Part shown: positions 1-8,790 of the stretch, piece after piece
How positions within the stretch are numbered: the first letter of the stretch is position 1
Layout of the letters: every line of letters starts with the position of its first letter
Assembly (NCBI RefSeq): GCF_943193025.1
Contig: NZ_CALPCQ010000021.1
Location: 1-34,176 of the forward strand
Direction: 5' to 3'
DNA: 34,176 nucleotides
Source of the DNA: Lactobacillus agrestimuris
GTDB taxonomy: Bacteria; Bacillota; Bacilli; Lactobacillales; Lactobacillaceae
Notes under the pieces: model-generated
Seen by the model: only the letters and a program-made list of their open reading frames with translations
Told to the model about the DNA's origin: nothing
The model's database searches: none
Translations under genes and position numbers: made by a program

Positions 1-4
1 GGAA

Positions 5-10
5 CTCCTT
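5..10 (-). promoter_or_regulatory. Ribosome binding site of a gene beyond the left edge
   Basis: Read on the minus strand this is AAGGAG followed by four bases to the window edge. A minus-strand gene therefore most likely starts just outside position 1. No codon of it is visible, so its identity is unknown. Confidence 0.55.
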
Positions 11-12
11 TT

Positions 13-469
13 TCTAATGTTTAAAGAAATAAATTTAAGGAATCATTCATCCTTACACAAACTATTTTACAGTCTCTAATTAATTGCTCTTTACGACTTA
101 ACTTATATAATAAAAGTATTATTCTCAATTCAAATAACTTTTAACATATGAAAAGTTATTAATAATGTTTTTTAAAGAAATAATTAAAAAAGAAATCGTC
201 GCCATGGTAGGGACGACGATTTACTAGAATGTTTATTTTAGCACTATGGAGCGCACATAGTAAGGGTACACCCCCCCACTCGAATTTCAAGTGATTGATC
301 ATATCGTGGCTAAATATGCTCCATATTTTAATATTTTTTAAATCTACGTGTAATTTTATTATTTTGAGAATTTTTACAAATTTCTTAAATGTCTTAGTAT
401 TGGATAAACTTAAGAAATAGTAATTATTAGTTAACAATAGACTTTAAGTATATTAATTGAGGAATAAAA
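13..469. other. Gene-poor left flank
   Basis: This stretch is AT-rich and has no convincing gene. A 92-codon open frame on the minus strand (159-437) has no good start signal, and its 3' end is simply the hairpin at 193-222, so I do not call it. A run of seven C (271-277) interrupts the frames. On the minus strand a short frame after the run ends VYPYYVRSIVLK, which could be the tail of a decayed gene, but I do not recognise it. Confidence 0.4.
193..222 (-). terminator. Rho-independent terminator-like hairpin
   Basis: A perfect 9-bp inverted repeat (AAATCGTCG and CGACGATTT) flanks a 12-base loop. On the minus strand the stem is followed by a T-rich tract (TTTCTTTTTTA). It would end a minus-strand transcript from the undefined region at about 230-440. 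Confidence 0.55.
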
Positions 470-1576
470 ATGAAAATAGTTTCTGCCAATCTTTATAAAA
501 TTAATCTTCCTTTACTTTCAGTAGTTAAAACTAGTTATGGAGAAATGGGCAACAAAAACTTCATTCTTGTTGAATTAGAAAATGAAGCAGGTATCCACGG
601 TTATGGTGAATGTTCAGCTTTCTCAATCCCTTTCTATACAGAAGAATTTCGAGATGGCGCTTATGAATTATTAAAAAAGCAATTAATACCTCTTTTACTA
701 AAAGAGGAAATTAAATCTCCTGAACAAATTCAAGATTTATATTCGGGTATCAAAAGAAATAACATGGCAAAGTCAGCTATTGACAATGCTATTTGGGATT
801 TATTCGCACAAACCGAGAATTTATCGCTAGCAAATTATATTGGTGGTACGAAAAAATCAATCCAATCTGGAATCAGTATCGGAATTCAGAACTCGCCATC
901 TAAATTGATACACATTATTAAACAAGCACTGAATGATGGCTATGAACGAATTAAGGTCAAAATTAAACCCGGGAAAGATTATGAATATTTGAAATTTATT
1001 AGACAACATTTCCCATCAATTTGCTTAATGGCTGACGCAAATTGCGCTTATTCTTTAAAAGATATTGACTTATTTAAAAAGATGGATGAGCTTAATTTAT
1101 TAATGATTGAACAGCCTCTTGAACCTGGCGATCTAATTCACCATGCTAAATTACAATTCGAAATTAAAACTCCAATTTGTTTAGACGAAAGTATAAATTC
1201 CCTTTCAGATGCTGAAGCTATGCTTGAGTTAGGAAGTGGTAAGATTATCAACATTAAAGTTAGCAAAGTTGGTGGTATTACTTCTGCCAAAGAAATTCAA
1301 AACTTTGCTATGAAAAATAATATTCAATGTTGGTGTGGAGGAATGTATAGTTCAGGTGTCGCTCGAGCTGTAGATGTTGCAATTGCAACTCTTCCTGGCT
1401 ACACTTTACCAAACGATATTTCGGCTTCAAATCATTACTTTTCAAATGATATCATTAGTCCAGGTATTGAATTGAAAAATGGAAATATTGAAGTACCAAC
1501 TAAAGTTGGGTTAGGAGTAAACTTGAATTGGAAGATCATCAAAAAATATACAATTCAAAGTGATTTTGTCAAATAA
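470..1576 (+). CDS. Enolase-superfamily enzyme, OSBS / N-acylamino acid racemase type
   Basis: A 368-residue muconate-lactonizing-like member of the enolase superfamily. The N-terminal capping domain has the TSYGE and GYGEC motifs. The barrel carries the KxK pair at K162/K164 (in IKVKIKPG), metal ligands D189, E214 and D239, and the opposing lysine K263 (in INIKVSK). The KIKPG form of the KxK motif is typical of the MenC / N-succinylamino acid racemase branch rather than of dipeptide epimerases. Known members either make o-succinylbenzoate for menaquinone or racemise N-acyl amino acids, and some do both. No other menaquinone gene is in view, so the substrate is open. GAGG lies seven bases before the ATG. 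It appears monocistronic and ends at a bidirectional terminator. Family call firm; reaction uncertain. Confidence 0.85.
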   Translation: MKIVSANLYKINLPLLSVVKTSYGEMGNKNFILVELENEAGIHGYGECSAFSIPFYTEEFRDGAYELLKKQLIPLLLKEEIKSPEQIQDLYSGIKRNNMAKSAIDNAIWDLFAQTENLSLANYIGGTKKSIQSGISIGIQNSPSKLIHIIKQALNDGYERIKVKIKPGKDYEYLKFIRQHFPSICLMADANCAYSLKDIDLFKKMDELNLLMIEQPLEPGDLIHHAKLQFEIKTPICLDESINSLSDAEAMLELGSGKIINIKVSKVGGITSAKEIQNFAMKNNIQCWCGGMYSSGVARAVDVAIATLPGYTLPNDISASNHYFSNDIISPGIELKNGNIEVPTKVGLGVNLNWKIIKKYTIQSDFVK

Positions 1577-1662
1577 TATCTTTTATAAACATATATTATC
1601 TGACAGCTTGCTTTGTGAAAATAGTTCACTCTTTGAGTAATAAAAATATTAATAATGATAAC

Positions 1663-1708
1663 AAAAAGCTTTGAAATATGTTTTAGTTCATCTTTCAAAG
1701 CCTTTTTT
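1663..1708. terminator. Bidirectional terminator
   Basis: GCTTTGAAA (1668-1676) pairs with TTTCAAAGC (1693-1701). A T-run follows on the plus strand, and an A-run precedes it that serves the minus strand. It sits between the convergent racemase-like and flavoreductase genes. Confidence 0.8.
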
Positions 1709-1710
1709 AT

Positions 1711-3492
1711 TTATTTTATATTCTTCAAAGCCATTTCTACTGCTTCTTTAAAAGCGTGACTAGTTACCGTTGCTCCTGAAACTGCATCAACATCTGGATT
1801 ATTCTTAGCCAATATTTCTTTTGTTAATTTAGGAATGGCTTTTCCACCAAGTGTTGGGGACTCTTTTTCTTGAAGGGTCTCTATATTTTTTATTTTTGAC
1901 TTTCCATCAACAGAAACTCTAACCACAATAGGGATATCGCTGATTCCATTTGAACTTAATCCAATTCCTTGATTTTTTCCAACAGCAAAATTCTCTATTG
2001 AAGTTTTAGCATCAGATTTCAATTCATCAAGTTTAGAAGCTCCTGAAATTGCATCCATTTCCATTATTTTTCGTTTTGGTATAGAAGCATTTTCACCAGC
2101 AATTTTTCCTGAAATCAGTAAATCTGCTATACTATTTGCTCCGATATATTTCGTTGCAAAGATATCTCCTAACTCACCCGCTTCATACAAATGAGGGATC
2201 ACATTACCTTCTAAATCAATTACTTCACATTTTTCATTTCTTCGTGCACCACCATGAGTGTGGAGTATATTATGACGAACTGGTATTGCATAATATGGAC
2301 CGTTACCTAAACTTCTCATAGTATCAATTTTTCTATGTAAGAACATATCTCTCTTCAGATTATTTACTAAGTAATTGAAATCTGCTACTTCTTCAGAAAG
2401 TTTAGGTGCATCTATCTTTTTAGCAAGCTCTTCAATAGTATCTGCTTTTATAGAGTATGATATCAATTCCTTAATTTGTTCTGCTTTATTAGAAGTATCG
2501 TTTGATAACTGATCAAATTGTTTTTGATCCATGATGATATGAGGATGATTTTGATTAGGAATCATTACCCAATTTCCATGATTGTATTTATAACCATGTC
2601 TGTCTTCTTCATCTTCTCTAAAATACCTAGTACCATCATCACCTGCAATAAAAATTGAACCATTGAAAAGAGTTGGCCAATTTATCATGTATGCAAATTT
2701 TTCTCTAGGTAAATTTTGTCTTAATGAAAGTCCATGTGAATCATAGTTTGACATGTGCCAAAGTTGAGCACCAACTTCGATTGCCAAATCAATTCCTTTT
2801 CCTTGGTTGTATAAACTACCAATTGGGGCTAATGAACCTTGTCCCAGGAAATTTTGAACCATCTTTTGATTGTTTTCAAAACCACCACAACTTAATACAA
2901 CGCCATTTTTTGCAGCTACAAATCTTGTTTGATTATCTCTTTTTAGAGAAACACCTAAAACAGTACCATCTTCAGGAGATTGTATTAAATGTTCAACTGG
3001 AGAGTTAAACCAAATATCTATTTTATCGAGCCTTTTATATACTTCACGTCTTAATAATTTCCAAAAACCACCGTTGTACATCCCTTTTGTCATACTTTGT
3101 GACTGCATTGAATCACTATGTCTATACTCAGGATATTCACCATTTGGTCTTCTACCAGTTAGTTGGGCTTCAATGTCAAAGTATTTTTTTGAATATTCTT
3201 TCATTTTCAGAACATTTTCAACGAAAGCATCCAACGCATTAGCGTCATAATCAAAAGGATAATAAGTCTGTTTATAGTAATCTTTTAAATTATCAAAACT
3301 AGTTCCGTAAGCAAAGGCACCTCCTGCATATCTAGTATTACCGCCTTCGCTACCTTCCGGTGCAGAATCAACTAGTAATACTTTTGAACCATTATCTGCT
3401 GCAAACCTTGCAGCACCTGCGCCTGCACCACCAAATCCAACTACAATTACGTCATACACTGCATCCCATTTTGTCGAAGAATTATAAATCAT
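1711..3492 (-). CDS. Flavin-linked fumarate-reductase-family flavoprotein with C-terminal FMN-binding domain
   Basis: About 593 residues. The N-terminal FAD-binding domain has the dinucleotide motif VIVVGFGGAGAGAA near residue 15. The reductase-type FAD/substrate region includes HTHGGARRN. The last ~100 residues form an FMN_bind domain ending DAVSGATVTS, where FMN is attached covalently to the threonine of SGAT by ApbE in this family. There is no signal peptide or membrane segment, so it should act in the cytosol on a small unsaturated acid (fumarate, urocanate and similar are reduced by relatives). I place the start at the ATG at 3492, which has AGGTGA six bases upstream, rather than a GTG nine bases earlier. 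It lies just behind a dicarboxylate carrier gene and is probably co-transcribed with it, so import then reduction of the same acid is likely. A second, imperfect copy of the FMN motif (DAISGAS) lies between the two domains. Confidence 0.88.
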   Translation of the reverse strand: MIYNSSTKWDAVYDVIVVGFGGAGAGAARFAADNGSKVLLVDSAPEGSEGGNTRYAGGAFAYGTSFDNLKDYYKQTYYPFDYDANALDAFVENVLKMKEYSKKYFDIEAQLTGRRPNGEYPEYRHSDSMQSQSMTKGMYNGGFWKLLRREVYKRLDKIDIWFNSPVEHLIQSPEDGTVLGVSLKRDNQTRFVAAKNGVVLSCGGFENNQKMVQNFLGQGSLAPIGSLYNQGKGIDLAIEVGAQLWHMSNYDSHGLSLRQNLPREKFAYMINWPTLFNGSIFIAGDDGTRYFREDEEDRHGYKYNHGNWVMIPNQNHPHIIMDQKQFDQLSNDTSNKAEQIKELISYSIKADTIEELAKKIDAPKLSEEVADFNYLVNNLKRDMFLHRKIDTMRSLGNGPYYAIPVRHNILHTHGGARRNEKCEVIDLEGNVIPHLYEAGELGDIFATKYIGANSIADLLISGKIAGENASIPKRKIMEMDAISGASKLDELKSDAKTSIENFAVGKNQGIGLSSNGISDIPIVVRVSVDGKSKIKNIETLQEKESPTLGGKAIPKLTKEILAKNNPDVDAVSGATVTSHAFKEAVEMALKNIK

Positions 3493-3506
3493 TTTGTTCA
3501 CCTATT

Positions 3507-4922
3507 CTACCAGTATCCAATAACCTTAGTCCAAAGCAAGCCGCCACCAAGCCAGATAATATTGAATACTACACCAATAATTGCACTTAACTTCCAAAAG
3601 TCTTTGTTTGAAATATAACCTGTAGATGAAATCATAGCTGCAGGACCAGCAGAATATGTAGAAGTTGATAGATAAACAGTCCCACACATTGCTAGCATCA
3701 ATGCTGCCATAATTTTAGGAACTCCCGCTCCCAAAGCTATTGAAAGAAAACCAGCATAAAGAGCTGAAATTTGGGTTGAAACACTTGGGAACAAGTAGTG
3801 TAAATAGAAGTATACTAACCACAATATTACCAATACTAAAATCCAATTTACTCCATGAAGACATGATCCTAAAGTCTTGGAGAACCATGGGAAGAATCCT
3901 AATGTCATCAATTTTTGTGACATTAGCATAATGATGGATAACCAGGTTAAAATATTCCAAGCAAAGCTTTCATTCAATAAATCCTTTGTATTAATTACAC
4001 CAGTAATTAACAATAATACTACTGCAATAAAACTTGTTTCAGTGGCGTCAATTCCAATGTGAGAACCAACTAACCATAAAATGATTGCCAAAAGGAAAAC
4101 TACTGACATGATTTTTTCAGCAGGTGTCATCTTACCAAGCTCTTTTAATTTCTTATCTGCCCAATTATGTGCATCAGGTGTTTGTTTAATTTCTGGTGGA
4201 TAGACCTTATATAAAAGAAAGGGTACTACTAATAAAGAAATCACACCTGGAACAATTGCTGCAAGGAACCATTGCATCCAAGAAATTTCAATTCCTTGTG
4301 TTTTAGCTAATCCTAAAGCAACCATGTTTCCTGCTAATCCAGTTATGAACATACCTGAAGTAACATTGTTAACTTCATATTCATTAAATACCAAATATGA
4401 ACCCAACTTTCTTTGTGTTCCTTTTTCAGGATCAGAACCCATTTCTCTTGATAAACCATCAATAAGAGGATACATAATACCGTTTACACGAGCATTATTA
4501 CTTGGAATTCCAATTGCTAAAACTGTTTCAACAAGTGATAATGCATATGCCAAACCTAAAGTGCTTTTACCAAAAGATCTAACAAATATGTATGCAATTC
4601 TTTTACCCAAACCTGATTTAATAAAACCCGCTGCAAGGAACATACACATTGCAACCATCCAAGCAGTTGAATTACCAAATCCTGCAGCAACTTCCTTCAT
4701 ATTAAAAATTCCTGTTAATGTTGCTACAACAACTGCAATTAATGTTGTTGCCATCATTGGCAATGGCTTTGTAATACATGCAATGATTGTAGCAACAAAA
4801 ATTGCAAACAAATGCCATGCATCTACATTTATCTCTGCTGGTTTTAACGGAGTTAAAAGCCAGAGAATAATTCCGATTGCTAGCGGAAGAATCCACTTCT
4901 TCCATTGAAACTTATCTAACAT
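3507..4922 (-). CDS. Divalent anion:Na+ symporter (DASS/CitT family)
   Basis: A hydrophobic protein of 471 residues with about 12 membrane segments, typical of the DASS family that carries citrate, tartrate, malate, fumarate, succinate or 2-oxoglutarate. The family's substrate/sodium hairpin motif is visible as GIPSNNARVNG, and the second inverted-repeat counterpart as LSTSTYSAGPAA. The ATG at 4922 is preferred over one 15 bases upstream because GAGGAG stands seven bases before it. The gene is first in an operon with the flavoreductase, 14 bases ahead of it, and is divergent from a LysR gene. The context suggests it imports the electron acceptor. The exact substrate cannot be read from the sequence. 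Confidence 0.88.
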   Translation of the reverse strand: MLDKFQWKKWILPLAIGIILWLLTPLKPAEINVDAWHLFAIFVATIIACITKPLPMMATTLIAVVVATLTGIFNMKEVAAGFGNSTAWMVAMCMFLAAGFIKSGLGKRIAYIFVRSFGKSTLGLAYALSLVETVLAIGIPSNNARVNGIMYPLIDGLSREMGSDPEKGTQRKLGSYLVFNEYEVNNVTSGMFITGLAGNMVALGLAKTQGIEISWMQWFLAAIVPGVISLLVVPFLLYKVYPPEIKQTPDAHNWADKKLKELGKMTPAEKIMSVVFLLAIILWLVGSHIGIDATETSFIAVVLLLITGVINTKDLLNESFAWNILTWLSIIMLMSQKLMTLGFFPWFSKTLGSCLHGVNWILVLVILWLVYFYLHYLFPSVSTQISALYAGFLSIALGAGVPKIMAALMLAMCGTVYLSTSTYSAGPAAMISSTGYISNKDFWKLSAIIGVVFNIIWLGGGLLWTKVIGYW

Positions 4923-4937
4923 TTTCTTACTCCTCAT

Positions 4938-5158
4938 TTTTAAAATTCATTCCGCCATCTTTTTTATAGCAGTTATATTATTTTTACAGTTTTAATTTAT
5001 ATGATTTTAAAAATCTTTTCTAATTTTTCTTTGTGAACAAAACGATGTGATAATTCTTTAAATATAGCGTAATATAAAGCATATAGCATTTTGTGAAATC
5101 CAAAATTTATAATTAAAAAAGATACAATTATAAATATTTTTTATGAATAGGTTTTATA
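4938..5158. promoter_or_regulatory. Divergent promoter region between carrier and LysR genes
   Basis: A 221-bp, very AT-rich intergenic region that must hold both promoters and the presumed LysR operator. Candidate -10 boxes are visible on both strands (for example TATAAT at about 5109-5114 on the plus strand). No spacing-perfect -35 or clear T-N11-A operator stood out, so no exact site is claimed. Confidence 0.45.
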
Positions 5159-6043
5159 ATGAATAATCAAGATTTAATGTATTTTTGTAAATTAGTAGAA
5201 ACTGGTAGTTATACAAAGACTGCCCATCATTTTGATGTAACTCAGCCAACAATTTCGGCCGCCATAAAACGACTAAGTAAGCATTTTAATGATCCCTTAG
5301 TTAAGCAAAGTAACCGAAAAAGCAAATTAGTCACTACTTCAGCTGGGGAACTTCTTTATTCAAAATCTAAGCACTTACTTAATGAAATTCACACAATTGA
5401 TCATGATGTAACGCACGCCAGTGAACACAAAATTAGAATTTCTTTCTCAGGTGTTGCTGGGAGTATGTACATTCCAAAAATAATTGCAAAATTTCATTCT
5501 GCAAACATCCTTTCAATGCTCGATACCCATTTAGAAAGATCCGCTGATATTTTTGAAAGTTTAACCAACGGTGATATTGATGTTGCAATATACTCATGGA
5601 TGGTTCCAATTAATGATCCAACATACTATATTAGAAACTTACACAAAACCGAATTAGTAATTATTACAGGGTTAGATGACCCATGGGTAAATAAAGAAGA
5701 AGTTAAAGTCTCGGAATTACGAAATAGAGCTTTTATTGCTAGATCTAAGGGTTATCTCACACGAGAATGCTTAGATCAAGAAGCAAACTTAGGTAATTTC
5801 AAACCTAATATAATTTTTACGGCAAAAACAATGCAATTAATGATTGATTTAGTACGTGAAAATGTTGGTATTGCTTTAGCTATGGAAGAAACTTTAAAAG
5901 ATAAACATGGATTGCATGTTATTCACTTAATCCCAGAACAAAAATTATGGGCTTATATGCAAATTGCGATGAGAAAAAGTTTCGTTCCAAATTCATATCA
6001 ACAGAAAGGCATTGATATTTTAAAAAACTTTCATGTTAATTAG
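5159..6043 (+). CDS. LysR-family transcriptional regulator of the divergent carrier/flavoreductase operon
   Basis: 294 residues, normal for LysR. The N-terminal winged helix-turn-helix (about residues 1-60) includes the recognition stretch VTQPTISAAIKRL. The rest is the periplasmic-binding-protein-like effector domain. It is transcribed away from the DASS-flavoreductase operon, the standard layout for a LysR protein controlling its neighbour, perhaps in response to the imported acid; this is inference. Its 3' end overlaps by 8 bases the convergent remnant of another flavoreductase gene. The C-terminal 60 residues resemble the LysR fragment at 6088-6303 (both end FVPN followed by an IDILK motif), so the two are paralogues. 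Confidence 0.85.
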   Translation: MNNQDLMYFCKLVETGSYTKTAHHFDVTQPTISAAIKRLSKHFNDPLVKQSNRKSKLVTTSAGELLYSKSKHLLNEIHTIDHDVTHASEHKIRISFSGVAGSMYIPKIIAKFHSANILSMLDTHLERSADIFESLTNGDIDVAIYSWMVPINDPTYYIRNLHKTELVIITGLDDPWVNKEEVKVSELRNRAFIARSKGYLTRECLDQEANLGNFKPNIIFTAKTMQLMIDLVRENVGIALAMEETLKDKHGLHVIHLIPEQKLWAYMQIAMRKSFVPNSYQQKGIDILKNFHVN

Positions 6044-6089
6044 CTTGATTAATAGCCTTATTAACAGCCTCTTCCAAAGCGCGAGTAGT
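6036..6089 (-). pseudogene. C-terminal tail of a second FMN-binding flavoreductase
   Basis: On the minus strand this reads TTRALEEAVNKAINQAN and then a stop. It closely matches the last residues of the FMN_bind domain at 1711 (TSHAFKEAVEMALKNIK), in the position right after SGATVT. Nothing upstream of it continues the domain. The similarity stops at about 6089, where sequence of a LysR gene begins on the other strand. It is therefore a deletion remnant. Confidence 0.75.
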
Positions 6090-6303
6090 TGTTGATAGTA
6101 TTGACACCACTCTTCAATTGATAGAACAAGGTATGGGAGTTGGCTTTCTAATGAATTTTGCAGTTAAAAATAATCCTAATGTTAAGGCAATTCCCCTTAT
6201 TCCAAGTCAACGAATTCATTGTTACTCAACTTTAGGAATACGAGAAGGCTTTGTCCCAAATGCAATTCAGAAAAAATGTATAGATATATTGAAAGGCCTC
6301 TAA
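6088..6303 (+). pseudogene. C-terminal fragment of a second LysR regulator
   Basis: An open frame of about 71 codons reading VVDSIDTTLQLIEQGMGVGF at its start and ending with an IDILKGL tail. This is the end of a LysR effector domain and is paralogous to the end of the LysR gene at 5159. The DNA-binding domain and two thirds of the effector domain are missing, and there is no start signal. It begins exactly where the flavoreductase remnant on the opposite strand stops, so one deletion removed the bodies of two divergent genes. Confidence 0.8.
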
Positions 6304-6333
6304 CAATTTATGCCTATTATCTAAAATGAAAAC

Positions 6334-6370
6334 AAAAAGAACTGAAATATCTACTATTTCAGTTCTTTTT
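6334..6370. terminator. Bidirectional terminator
   Basis: A perfect 16-bp stem (6334-6349 with 6355-6370) with a 5-base loop, starting AAAAAG and ending CTTTTT. It works on both strands and separates the LysR remnant from the mmuP gene. Confidence 0.9.
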
Positions 6371-6434
6371 AACTTATTTTGTCACCTTAAAGATATATTT
6401 TATCTTCATGATTTTGCCTTTTTATCATATTTTT

Positions 6435-7835
6435 CTATTCCTCTGCAGCAACCTGCTCTTTATTTTTCTTCCCATACTTAAGCCAAAGATAATGGCTAAT
6501 GTAGCAAATTGCGACAAATGGGATCGTGTAGTATAGCGCTACTCTTTGCGTTGGATCGAACCAAATCAAAATGCATGATAAAAGACTGGCAAAGAAAGCA
6601 AAATACGGAACTACCGGATACCAAGGAGTTTTATATTCTAATTCATCAAGCTTGTGTCCTGCCTGAAGGAAGGCCTTTCTAAATTTTAATTCGGACCAAG
6701 CAATTGCCATCCAAACAAATACAACTGCCAATCCCGAAATTGAAACTAATACCAAATATACAGTTGAAGCAGCAACCTTACTTGAAATTAAGGCAAGAAC
6801 ACCCCCAAGCATACTTACAACAAGAGACAAAGTTGGAATGCCTCGCTTATTCGTTTTTGTAAATGCCTTTGGAATTGTTCCCTCATTTCCCAATGACCAA
6901 AGCATTCTTGTTGATGCATACAGGCCAGAATTGGCAGCAGAAATAATTGCCGTTAAAACAACGAAGTTCATAATATTTGCTGCAAATGGAACATGAATTA
7001 GATCTAAAACATAAACAAATGGGCTTTGAGTCACACCAGCAGTATGATAAGGAATAAGTGCTGACATAACAACAATTGAACCAATGAAGAAAATAATTAA
7101 TCTCCATAAAGTAGTTCCAATTGCTTCTGGAATTGCCTTCTTGGGATTCTCTGCTTCACCTGCTGTTATTCCAATTAACTCTGTGCCCGAAAATGCAAAA
7201 TTCACAGTTAGCATTGTGGTAAAGACACCGCCCAAACCATTAGGAAACCAACCATTTTTATAAAAATTAACTAATCCAGGTGCTTTATTAAAACCTTTTA
7301 CCGGAAGAATCCCCGTGATTGCCAAAATTCCCAAGAAGATAAAAGCAACAATCGCAAATACTTTAATCGCGGCAAACCAAAATTCACTTTCAGCAAAAAC
7401 CTTAACTGAGAAGAAGTTGCTTAAGAAAATCAAAATCATTAAGGTTAAACTCCATATCCAAACCGGAATATTTGGAAACCATTTTTGCATTATTAATCCT
7501 GCAGCAGTGAATTCTGATCCAAGTGCAATTGTCCAAGTTAGCCAATATAAAATCGCTACAACAAAACCGGTTGAAGGTCCGATATATTTTTTGGCGTAAA
7601 CATGAAAAGACCCAGTATAAGGCATTGCAACAGATAGTTCCCCTAAACAAAGCATTACCGCAAAAACTATCAATGCCCCAACGAGATAGGCAATAACTGT
7701 ACCCAGTGGACCCGCTTCATGAATTGTATAACCCGAACTCAAGAATAAGCCGGTTCCAATTACTCCACCAAGCGAAATCATTCTGATATGGCGTGTTTCC
7801 ATCTTCCTCTCTAAATGAGTCTTGTGTTCTTCCAT
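6435..7835 (-). CDS. mmuP: APC-family amino acid permease, probable S-methylmethionine permease
   Basis: 466 residues with about 12 membrane segments. The APC signature is present near the N-terminus ([20 protein letters not shown]). The overall pattern is that of the amino acid transporter (AAT) subfamily that includes MmuP, LysP and GabP. The gene follows the homocysteine S-methyltransferase gene by 10 bases and shares its Met T-box leader, which is the main reason to assign S-methylmethionine as substrate; the sequence alone would fit other amino acids. AAGGAG lies seven bases before the ATG. Confidence 0.8.
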   Translation of the reverse strand: MEEHKTHLERKMETRHIRMISLGGVIGTGLFLSSGYTIHEAGPLGTVIAYLVGALIVFAVMLCLGELSVAMPYTGSFHVYAKKYIGPSTGFVVAILYWLTWTIALGSEFTAAGLIMQKWFPNIPVWIWSLTLMILIFLSNFFSVKVFAESEFWFAAIKVFAIVAFIFLGILAITGILPVKGFNKAPGLVNFYKNGWFPNGLGGVFTTMLTVNFAFSGTELIGITAGEAENPKKAIPEAIGTTLWRLIIFFIGSIVVMSALIPYHTAGVTQSPFVYVLDLIHVPFAANIMNFVVLTAIISAANSGLYASTRMLWSLGNEGTIPKAFTKTNKRGIPTLSLVVSMLGGVLALISSKVAASTVYLVLVSISGLAVVFVWMAIAWSELKFRKAFLQAGHKLDELEYKTPWYPVVPYFAFFASLLSCILIWFDPTQRVALYYTIPFVAICYISHYLWLKYGKKNKEQVAAEE

Positions 7836-7845
7836 TTCTTACTCC

Positions 7846-8766
7846 TTATAAGCGCTCAAAATAATTACTAATTTCTTTAATTTGTTTTGGACCTGTAGTA
7901 CAGCATCCTCCAATTAATCTTGCCCCAATTTGATACCATTCGTTAGTTAACTTGGAGAAGTCATATTTTTGATCGAATTCTTTCCACTGCTTAATTTTAG
8001 AGTCATAAACTGCACCTAAATTTGGATAAACGACCAATGGTATTTCCGTATTTTCAGCAAAATTCTTAAGTGCATCAGTTACTAAATCCGGTTTCACACA
8101 ATTAATTCCAATCCCAATTACTTGAGAAAATTTTGAAATAGCCTTAGCTACCTCACTAATCGGTGTACCATCGCTGATATGTTCAGAATCTAGTAATGTG
8201 AAACTCACATAAACCGGTAATTCAGGATGATTTTTACTTAACCAATCTAACAATGCTAATGGTTCATCTAATTTTGGCTGAGTTTCTATTGCCAATAAAT
8301 CTGGCTCTTCTGCGATCACTGTTTCTAATCTTGGCAAATGGAATTCTAAATATTCATCTTTTGACAATCGATAATCTCCACGGTACTCACTGCCATCTGC
8401 TAAATATGCACCATAAGCACCAATGGTTCCCGCAACATAATTATGTTTGCCAGTTTTTCCTTCAAAATCATCTCTCGCCTTTTTCGCAATTTTTACTCCA
8501 TCTGCAATAAATTTTTTACCTTCTTGTGAACTATAGCCAGCCTTTTCATAAGCCTGAACATTTGCCTGATAAGTATCTGTGATAACTAAATCTGCTCCGG
8601 CTTCAAAATAATCCCAATGAGCTTGATAGACTTTTTCAAGTTGGTCAATTAATGCTGTTGCTGTCCATAATTCGTTATTAGTATCGACACCTTGGCGCTC
8701 TAGCTCATATGACATTGCTCCATCAAGTACTAAACCTTTATTTTTAATTTGCTTTGTTAAACTCAT
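7846..8766 (-). CDS. mmuM: Homocysteine S-methyltransferase
   Basis: 306 residues, the usual length for the small B12-independent family. It transfers a methyl group from S-methylmethionine to homocysteine to give two methionines, in the cytosol. The N-terminal LDGAMSYELE motif matches the family LDGGxxxxLE. The zinc ligands are C223 (in GINCVKP) and C288/C289 (in GGCCTTG). It is the first gene after a T-box leader and is followed directly by mmuP. The operon therefore lets the cell take up plant-derived S-methylmethionine when charged tRNA-Met is low. AGGA lies before the ATG. Confidence 0.93.
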   Translation of the reverse strand: MSLTKQIKNKGLVLDGAMSYELERQGVDTNNELWTATALIDQLEKVYQAHWDYFEAGADLVITDTYQANVQAYEKAGYSSQEGKKFIADGVKIAKKARDDFEGKTGKHNYVAGTIGAYGAYLADGSEYRGDYRLSKDEYLEFHLPRLETVIAEEPDLLAIETQPKLDEPLALLDWLSKNHPELPVYVSFTLLDSEHISDGTPISEVAKAISKFSQVIGIGINCVKPDLVTDALKNFAENTEIPLVVYPNLGAVYDSKIKQWKEFDQKYDFSKLTNEWYQIGARLIGGCCTTGPKQIKEISNYFERL

Positions 8767-8790
8767 TTTTTATTCCTTCTTCTTAAACGC

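Noticed and set aside
159-437. 92-codon minus-strand open frame
   Set aside because: No ribosome site, low-complexity start, and its last third is a terminator hairpin; no family resemblance.
4324-4908. 194-codon plus-strand open frame
   Set aside because: It lies wholly opposite the DASS carrier gene, whose membrane-protein codons produce long antisense frames; no start signal.
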